From: Acanthosepion lycidas
Lineage: Eukaryota; Mollusca; Cephalopoda; Sepiida; Sepiidae
Assembly (NCBI GenBank): GCA_963932145.1
Contig: OZ010616.1
Coordinates: 55,395,621 to 55,459,620 of the forward strand
Direction of reading: 5' to 3'
Length of the DNA stretch: 64,000 nucleotides
Under the pieces are notes generated by a model. It did no database searches, was not told where the DNA came from, and worked only from the letters and a program-made list of their open reading frames with translations. Of this stretch, positions 57,111-64,000 are shown in pieces (position 1 is the first letter of the stretch; each line of letters opens with the position of its first letter). Both the position numbers and the translations under genes were made by a program.

Positions 57111-57445
57111 ACACATGGCACAGTGGATAAAGGTGTTGGTTAGGTCCAGTGACAGACCCAAAGAGTGTGAGTTCAATACCCGGTTTAGGCAGTGGAGAAC
57201 TTTCAGAGGGAAAATTAGCAAGAGATGACTGGTAACTGACATCCGACAGGCATGGCACGTGGAACTGGAGCAGTCTGCCCTGGTGATCGAGGTAGGGGGT
57301 TTGGTTCGAGATTCCAACCACCTGAGGAGGGCCGGAGTGTGCAATGGCCGAAACGTTGTGATAAATATGGCGACAAAGATGAGGACAATAGTCTGACTAA
57401 TGTAAATACTGTACATAATACCTCATCTCAGAAATATAGACAGAC
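57096..57445 (+). mobile_element. SINE, second family (sense, best copy)
   Basis: Box A tggcacagtgg (57116-57126) and box B agttcaatacc (57170-57180) are at tRNA-like spacing. The body carries ctttcagagggaaaattagc, a cggacaggca-like stretch and ccaccctgaggagggccgg-like words; the tail is atggccgaaacgttgtgata, acaatagtctgactaatgta, and cataatacctcatctcag. It ends before tttttttattc. Confidence 0.88.
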
Positions 57446-58020
57446 ACAATTTTTTTTATTCTATATGATTTTATGAAACTTAATAGATCAAATAAATTTA
57501 TTTTTATGCTACATTAGAAGTATAAAAAGAAATTAATTAAAAACTAGTAAAATGATACTTTTTTGAGTTTAATTCATTGCTTTTATTTTTTATTATTTTC
57601 TTACCTTTTCAATGTCATAAAATATTTATTTGCCCCCAGTCAGGTCTTTCTAGTTATTCTCAGTTTAAAAGTTATTGAATTATCATATATCATATTACTC
57701 TTCCAATAAAAAAGAGTATTAAGTCAAAGGAGGCAATTCAGAATTATTTCCTTTTTTGAAATTCCATACAAAAAGTAATCTAACATTTGCTAAAATTTAA
57801 AAGAAACAAAAAAAAAAAAGTTAAAATTCTTTAATAAAAGGTTCACACTCGAAAATAGCATTAAATTTTACATTCTTTGATTTTTCACAGATATCTTTAT
57901 TTAATAAAAAGAAATTTTGTTACAAACAGCAAAGGGATGAATTTTTAAAATTACAATAATATTTTTCTTTAATTAAATATTCAGTGTAGATTTTTTTTCC
58001 ATGTTCAATCATAAAGAAAA
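57446..58020. other. A+T-rich unassigned stretch
   Basis: No repeat or frame recognised. Confidence 0.35.
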
Positions 58021-58705
58021 TATAGGTTGAGTATCCTTTATCCAAAATTCCAAAATCTGAAAACCTTCAAAAGTTTTTCTGGTGCTGACACGACTTGCAA
58101 CAAATGGAAAATTCTAGAAAGAAACATGGCTACCTATAGTATGATTATTGCATTGCAACATTACAAATAAAATGCTGACATTTTTTTCAGTTTTCATTAC
58201 GATTAACTGCAATCAGAATGTTTTGCTTTTGTATAAACACTGTACCTGTATGCATAGTAACATTTTAATCAAAACACAATATCATTGGTAGAGACTGATA
58301 GCTTACTGAATTTTCCTTATCACACTATGATGTCATCAATTATGTACCGTCTCCCACTAGTTTATCATACCTGATATAAAAGTTGTGTTTGGTGTTGCAT
58401 TTATATACTTTTTTTTAAGTGGTGATCTTGTCCTTTGTACATGTAGAGAAAGTATAAAACCATTTTTACATGAAATCTTAATTTCATCACTTAAAAATCC
58501 ATGTGAGCATTACATGACTAGCATCATTACATGTATCTGTATGTACATGAAATTTATTAAATTTTATATAAAACTACTTTCTGGATATAAGTTATTTATA
58601 CAAAACTACCTTCAGATATATATACAAAACATTTTTACATGAAATTTTATATTTTATAAAACTACTTTCAGGATATATGTTATTTATATAAAACTATGTT
58701 CAGAA
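58021..58705 (+). mobile_element. Possible pogo/Tigger-like element remnant
   Basis: tataggttgagtatccttta, tccaaaattccaaaatctga, then ggtgctgacacgactt and caaatggaaaattc follow the order I recall for the terminal region of Tigger-type elements. Downstream, ataaaactactttc-ggatat recurs three times (58566, 58600, 58656). No transposase frame and no right-hand end were found. Confidence 0.35.
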
Positions 58706-58707
58706 TA

Positions 58708-58856
58708 TGACATGGGCACCCCAATCCTGACCTCAACCCCATAGAAAACTTATGGAGCATTATAAAGTACAGACTCTCGAGAAAGCAGTTGAGCAACATG
58801 CTCCATAAGTTTTCTATGTGGTTGAGGTCAGGAGATTGGGGTGCCCATGTCATGAC
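58708..58856. repeat. Inverted duplication within a Tc1 transposase relic
   Basis: 58708-58762 and 58802-58856 are inverted copies (about 53 bp with few differences). The 39-bp spacer carries the coding continuation beyond the shared part on the plus strand only. See the Tc1 entry and findings. Confidence 0.9.
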
Positions 58857-59230
58857 ACTCACCTGCTTCTCATCAAAGTATTCCTTCATCAATTTTGATT
58901 TGTGACAAGGAATATTATCCTGCATAAAAATGAACTTGATAGGGTCGATTTCCACCCTTTCAGGAGAAGGGAGCAGACAAGACTCTAAAATTCTCTTGTA
59001 CTGCTTGCTTCTGGGGGGGGGGGTCTTTTCAATAGGTTTTAAGAAACCAGTTCCATGAAAAGTAAAGCATCCCCATAACGGATGCTTGACAGTACTTACT
59101 GCTGATGGCTGCCAATGATAGACCACTGTGGAGGAGATTTAGTGTGGCTTCTGCATTCGGATCCCCCCTACGATAACAAAAGTGGATGATCATAATGATG
59201 ATAATGATGATTTCTTTAGCAGTTAAAGTT
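58802..59230 (-). pseudogene. Tc1-like transposase, C-terminal part (antisense relic)
   Basis: The minus frame (59126 down) reads LWGCFTFHGTGFLKPIE, then KRILESCLLPSPERVEIDPIKFIFMQDNIPCHKSKLMKEYFDEKQVSVMTWAPQSPDLNHIENLWSM. QDNxPCH holds the second catalytic aspartate and SPDLNxIENLW the final glutamate of the DD34E triad. The first aspartate and the N-terminal DNA-binding part are absent. A run of ten G at about 59009 disrupts the frame region. After IENLW the strand folds back on itself (58708-58856). Confidence 0.9.
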
Positions 59231-59319
59231 ATGGTGTTGGGGGCAAAATTCAAATACCTGTGTGGAATCTTTCACAACAAACCAACCTTACCTCTTTTTA
59301 GGAAATGCACTCTTCCTAT

Positions 59320-59880
59320 CTGGTAAGTAACATCCTATTTTCATACAAAATATCAACGAGAAACCATTGGTCAATCACAGTACATCCAACTTGCTGATTG
59401 GTTAGTTTCAACCAATCAGATCGCTCTCACGTGCAGAGTCAATTTAGGTGCCAAGTCAATTCTGATCCTATCACGTGATACAGGCAGATATATAAACCCA
59501 ACACGTGTGATATTCTCTCTCTCTCTGTTCCTGCTCTTCCTGATTCGAACCTAACTTATCTACGTCACTCGTACATCTCAACACACCACCAAAATGTGAT
59601 CCTAAAGGAACTCCCATCTCGACTGATCCAGTCAGACGTTAAATGAACAATACTTAATTCATGCAAGTATTATCTCTGAACTCTACCTAACTTGTTCATA
59701 CAATTCCAAACACTCAATACGAACTCATTACATTCTATTACAGTTTAATATTACTTCCTTTTAATATGAACTCAGGTACAACTATTACCTAATCAAAGGG
59801 ACACGGCTCTGTTCTACTTTTTCAGTTCTCATGCATGTATATCAAATATTAATAAATTCAATTGTTATGTTTTGAAAAAA
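59320..59880 (+). mobile_element. Candidate solo LTR
   Basis: Several CCAAT-type words (ccattggtcaatc, ctgattggttag, caaccaatcag), then gcagatatataaaccc (TATA near 59489), a (TC)n initiator-like run, and attaataaattc (polyA signal near 59851). The layout is that of an LTR U3-R-U5. Ends and target duplication are unresolved. Confidence 0.45.
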
Positions 59881-60376
59881 GATGTTTATGAATCATTATT
59901 TTTCCTTTCTTATCTAACGTCAAGAGTTTTTGATCTTCATAAATTAAATAATAGGAAAAGAGGTCTTATTTGGAAAGTACATCTGGAGGTGGCCTTGTGC
60001 CAGCTTTATCTCCAGAGAGAGAAATAAACCAAATATGTTCTGCACCCCTACACCTGTATCCGTTTGAAATTGTTTGAAACACTTACCTGATGCTGCTTAT
60101 ATTCTTCTTTTTATGGCTGCATGACCTTTCATTATTTAGTTTTTTTTCCTGGCCAGCAGCACCTGTTCTTGTAGTAGGTTAAAACACATCCATTCAGTTT
60201 ACTGGTCTTGAAATCTCTCCTCTTTGATACCTAAATTCTATTTCGTGCCTAAATTTGAGTTTTACCTATTTTTATCAAATAAATGGAACTATCTCCCTAT
60301 CAGCAGGTCTTATCAACCAAGGGAAGATTACCTATATCATTTAAAAACTGAAATATTGTCTTGTATAGTAATAAAG

Positions 60377-60740
60377 TGTCATTACTGACACTGTAGATTG
60401 AACACAGATCACCAGTGAGCAAACACAGATGATCCATTATTAAATAAGTAGATCATGTGATCATAAAGGAAACATATAAATGGGAATTAGTGTGACGTCT
60501 AAGTGATTGTTATTCTCTATACTGATCATTATATTGATAACTATTTGGTGATTACTATTTGAACAAGTATTATTAGTGCGAGTATTATTGAAGGCATTAC
60601 TACTACCAGTACCTGTGTTACAAAGTCTCATCTACAATGAGCATTTTGGAAGTGATAAAGAACATTTGTTGACCTAGTGAAGTTACAATGAGTGAGTGTC
60701 TAACATCATATTGTTTCCCAGCAACAAGTGTGAATTTGCC
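60377..60740 (+). mobile_element. Candidate LTR-like repeat
   Basis: Begins tgtcattactgacactg, has aacatataaatggg (TATA near 60472), a tattagtgcgagtatta repeat and ends near ttcccagcaaca. No target duplication. DNA from 59881 to 60376 is unassigned. Confidence 0.3.
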
Positions 60741-61080
60741 AACCTACTCCAAAGAATTTTATATATGAAAGAAATGAAAATTTTGTATCAATTTTTATGT
60801 GCTTAACTTTTTTTAATTTTTCAACAGGTTATCTTGCCTTATTAATAAAGCAAAGAAAGCAAAATTTTATGCAAACTTATTTGTAATTTTTATATTCTGT
60901 TTTATTGTATTTTATGTCATTGTAATAAATGTTTGTTTCTTTCAATTGTCACATTGAAATATGAGTCATGTTTGTTTATGTTTGTGCCTCACATAATACT
61001 GAAGATAAGAGATACAGTGTGCGGTAGGTAAATTGTTGCCATTTTATATTTCTTTATTTTGTACATGCACACTGTTTGGT

Positions 61081-61760
61081 TTTAATTTTGTCAACTGCAC
61101 AGTATAGTAGGGTCAGTTGGGCACCATTTGTGAGAAAAAGTGCACCGTGATACAATTCATTCTGCCAGAAATTTGGAAACAGCATACTCTACTGCTTGGC
61201 ATTTGTGCCAGAAGCTCCAATACAAATATTTCAGAGTGTTTGGGTGCCAAAATGAGGACAGTGCAGAGGATGTGGAGAGAGTTGAATGAGTATAATGATG
61301 ATTACGAAAATACAAGCAACTTGGAAAACTCTGATCATTCTGATAAGAAAAGAATTCCCAAATTTGTTAGTGAAAACCTCAAACTCAACACAGAGGAATG
61401 TGTCAAGTCCACTTTAGGAGGTAGTGCTATCTGTGCTAAGAGGGTGGTTGCTGGAAGACCCTATGTCTGTCAACAGGACTCTGCACCATGCCACACTTCT
61501 AGAAGAAGCCATCCATGGCTGTAAGACAATTTCTGTGACAAAATCACCCTTTACATCTGTCCACCTAACTCTTCAGGCTTCAACATCCTTGATTATTATA
61601 TGTGGGGCCCAGTTGAGTGAATGACCAACAACACTCTTTGTAACACCAAAGATGAACTGAAGGAAAAGATTATGGCAGCATTCACCAGTTTAAACAAGGA
61701 GACCATCCAGAAGAGTTGTGGGAGATTCTGAAGTTGTCCTTCAAGTTAAAACAATTTCCA
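61081..61760 (+). pseudogene. mariner transposase, internally deleted
   Basis: The frame 61117-61524 has an N-terminal helix-turn-helix region (RSSNTNISECLGAKMRTVQRMWREL, about residues 32-56), NxDHSDKKRIPKFV, then NLKLNTEECVK joined to KRVVAGRPYVCQQDSAPCHTSRR. It stops at WL, after which NFCDKITLYICPPNSSGFNILDYYMWG and TLCNTKDELKEKIMAAF continue across further stops. A full mariner transposase is about 340 residues. The middle, with the first catalytic aspartate, is deleted. The second (QQDSAPCH) is kept, and the third lies in SSGFN where the usual SPD aspartate is replaced by glycine. It cannot be active. Confidence 0.9.
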
Positions 61761-62675
61761 AATATTTAAAATTTTGTTCTTATTTGATTTTGACATCTCC
61801 AATGCGTAGTTCGCATATTGGGATGTAGCTCTTGTTGACAGCCAATGGTTGGGATGTTTTCATATTATAGTAAATCTATTCAGAACTTTTAAGACAAAAT
61901 ACTACCATTGATTCACAACAAATAGTTTCTGCTACCACCGTCAGTATTACACTTTTTTTAAATGCTGAAAAAAGATTTAAAAGGTGCTAATGTGGCGTTA
62001 CTCCACTTACTTAACAAAAAACCGTCGCTAGGGGACGCTCCTTAAGCCTATGAATATCATTTACGATCATCATCAATTTTCTATTTTTCTCTTACACAGT
62101 AAGATGTAGGGCGCTCACAGAGAAAAGCGTCCCACACAGGGGAAATGTACGCATGCAAGAATACACGCATGCAAGGACGTACATTTTCACTACACTACTT
62201 TTCTCTGGGATTTCTACACAAACACCTTCAATAGTTTAATTGTGTTCTTCTTTCATACTCATTGGTTTGTCACACAAGAATCTTCTGCTGTCTATGCATA
62301 CCTCTGTTTTGTTATTAATACATTGTTGTTAGTTTGTATATAGTGTTGTTATTACTATATTCATTTAACGCCCGGGGTAACATTCAAGTTCGTAATAACT
62401 GTTGTGTGAAAAATATACCAGGAAACACGTTTTTTCTACCAAAACAGAACCAGTATTCCCGCAACAGTGCCTTAGTAAGAATTTGAAGAAGAAACAGATG
62501 CTAGCCATTACTGCATAGCAGCAAATTTAAATTAAGAGGTAGACCTGGTGCATTTTTTCTCGTAACCTGAATCCTAACAAAATCAAACATCATGCTGTTG
62601 AAAAGGAGATTGCTGCCATAGTCGAAACTACAGAAGTGACAACATTTTCTACTTGGCAGACATTTCCTAGATTGA
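61761..62675. other. Unassigned, with an LTR-like segment and a hairpin
   Basis: 61991-62382 begins tgtggcgttactccac and ends acgcccggggtaaca, LTR-like ends, but flanking duplication is absent. 62143-62186 is an inverted repeat (aaatgtacg..cgtacattt) enclosing two direct copies of cgcatgcaag. Confidence 0.35.
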
Positions 62676-63875
62676 TGTAATGGAATAATCTATTACACCC
62701 ATAAGTGACTACACTATAGGTAGTAACTAACTATAAGTATCGGTAAGTCAACAGACTACAGAGTCTAGCCAACATCTTTTCGGCTAGATGGTCGTACTCT
62801 CTGCCTTCGGGCAGAGAGGAACCCAGACGAGGCTGTCGAAGGGCAGAATCTCGTCTGGGTGGTAGACCGACGCGACCCTGTTTATACTGAGTCTACGGTG
62901 TTTTTTTGGCCGAGCATGCGGGCTCGGGAACCACACATTAAATTCGGCCTGGTGCCACATGTGACTGCTAGATACCCTCTAGTGTAACAGAACGCACATA
63001 CGCAAATATAACTTTTATTGACTGGAAATGGAAACGGTGTTTATATATCAAAGTACAATTTGGGTTAAGATGTGTGTTTACCGATGAGAAACACGATCTC
63101 AGGGCAGGAGGTGATGTTTTAAACCGGGGTCACTAGTAAACAATGGGGATGGGCGAGGTACTTGGTTTTGTTTAACAGTATTTGTTTTGATTAAAAGGTT
63201 GAATCAATGTTTAGATATCCCAAAGTATAATTTTGGTGAAGCGAGAAGAACTCGTGATTGAGATAAGGTAAATAATTGGAGAATAGGTTCACATGTCTAG
63301 GGATTTTTTGGCACGCGTGGTAGCTGCGTGCCGGGCCGAGGGTCATTTGTGATCAGCTGATCCTTTTTCTATATTAACTCGAGATTTCACTAATAAAGCA
63401 GAGTCGGGGAAAGAGACTGTAGTCAAGAGAGTCACGAGACTATCGTCGCAGTGAGTCGAGAGATTTGCGGGAGAATTTTGGAGGAGAGAGAGAAGACTAA
63501 CCCCTGTTCTGAGAAGTCTGTATGAGACGGGACTATTAGTCATAAACCTACCCCAGGCGATTCAATACGCATTTATCACACATAAACCCTTTCTCTGTTG
63601 GGAATTCGCTGGATGCATTTTGTCTTTTTCTTTTTCTTTTCTCATTTATGTTAAATGTTTTTATTCTCCCTGTGACCTCTGTTCTGATGTTATTTTCTTA
63701 TATAAAAGACGTCAATATTTCCCCATTGTTGTCTGGCTTCTGCAGATATTATTTCTTGTTTTATTTTGCCACATTCTAAACTTCCTACCGCCAATTCTCA
63801 CAGCCGTGTCCACATCCTCAGTCAACCGTGAACGTATGGACAACATCCCGCTTACTGGATCTAAAAACTAACACA
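62676..63875 (+). mobile_element. Probable 5' LTR of an element running off the window
   Basis: Proposed start tgtaatggaataatc and end ..aaaaactaacaca. It holds a hairpin array (62753-62927), another hairpin ggcacgc..gcgtgcc (63310-63332), ctatatt (63369), an aataaag (63392) and a T-rich stretch. What follows (tgggcagcgagcaggact) is the kind of sequence seen at the primer-binding site and leader of gypsy-like elements. The left end is the least sure part; no target duplication can be tested because the element is incomplete. Confidence 0.4.
62753..62927 (+). ncRNA. Cluster of strong hairpins, possible structured RNA
   Basis: Consecutive perfect stems: tctagcc/ggctaga (62764-62788); ctctctgcc-ttcg-ggcagagag (62797-62818), a 9-bp stem closed by a C(UUCG)G tetraloop; acccagacgag/ctcgtctgggt (62821-62860), 11 bp; gtagac/gtctac (62862-62896); ccgagc/gctcgg (62910-62927). 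An alternative agact/agtct stem (62753-62766) competes with the first. The segment is much richer in G+C than its surroundings. No coding frame crosses it. Transcription is not shown. Confidence 0.5.
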
Positions 63876-64000
63876 GCGTGGGCAGCGAGCAGGACTTGAC
63901 CAGTTGACCGGATGAAATAATCTACGGGTACTCAGGGAGCGTACGGCCAGTTACACTTAAATTCGGTTCGGACCGAGTGGACACCTCAACCCAAAGACGC
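63876..64000 (+). other. Retroelement leader, cut by the window edge
   Basis: gcgtgggcagcgagcaggac follows the proposed LTR end, then a G+C-balanced leader to the edge (..ggttcggaccgagtggacacc). A gag gene would be expected just beyond. Confidence 0.35.

Overview
The window reads as non-coding nuclear DNA of an animal. It is A+T-rich, has no long open reading frames (the longest, 166 codons, is antisense to a SINE), no recognisable host exon, and is built almost wholly from decayed mobile elements, SINEs, minisatellites and microsatellites. The LINE 3' ends, SINE heads, Ty3/gypsy gag and mariner fragment resemble, from memory, repeats of coleoid cephalopods, so an octopus or a related mollusc is my best guess. 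No alignment was run and this assignment is an inference.

Layout. 1-3.2 kb: a ~145-bp tandem repeat, an inverted-repeat element, and a complete non-autonomous hAT-like element (2099-3180) with an 8-bp target duplication and an internal 81/84-bp satellite. 4.5-7.3 kb: an antisense LINE 3' end, a SINE and an RTE-type LINE 3' end closing in a GAA tract. 8-10.4 kb: a ~160-bp satellite and Helitron-like elements. 11-20 kb: minisatellites, a class-II tRNA-like fold inside an inverted repeat, a 573-bp dispersed repeat (second copy at 36.7 kb), long TA/GATA tracts and a 247/260-bp tandem repeat. 20.9-23.8 kb: relics of Ty3/gypsy elements, with gag and protease on the plus strand and integrase and RNase H on the minus strand. 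24-31.6 kb: LINE 3' ends, a 139-bp duplication, a SINE whose tail has expanded into a 107-bp satellite, and a full-length 5S rRNA-like sequence abutting a tRNA-type SINE. 32-38.7 kb: a duplicated possible piggyBac fragment, a candidate LTR, LINE fragments and minisatellites. 41-45.4 kb: a palindromic mariner-type MITE, a TATC composite array, a hAT-like MITE and a LINE with a triplicated tail. 46-54.7 kb: SINEs, histone-like stem-loops, an RTE 3' end, a LINE endonuclease/RT fragment split by a solo LTR, and a second, double palindromic MITE. 57-61.8 kb: a fold-back SINE, a Tigger-like sequence, a Tc1 transposase relic ending in an inverted duplication, candidate LTRs and an internally deleted mariner. 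62-64 kb: a probable LTR and leader of an element running off the window, carrying an array of strong hairpins (62753-62927).

No gene here appears intact, so no pathway or operon can be described. What can be seen is the interplay of elements: nested insertions, fold-backs and satellites born from SINE and LINE tails. The least explained structure is the hairpin array near 62.8 kb.
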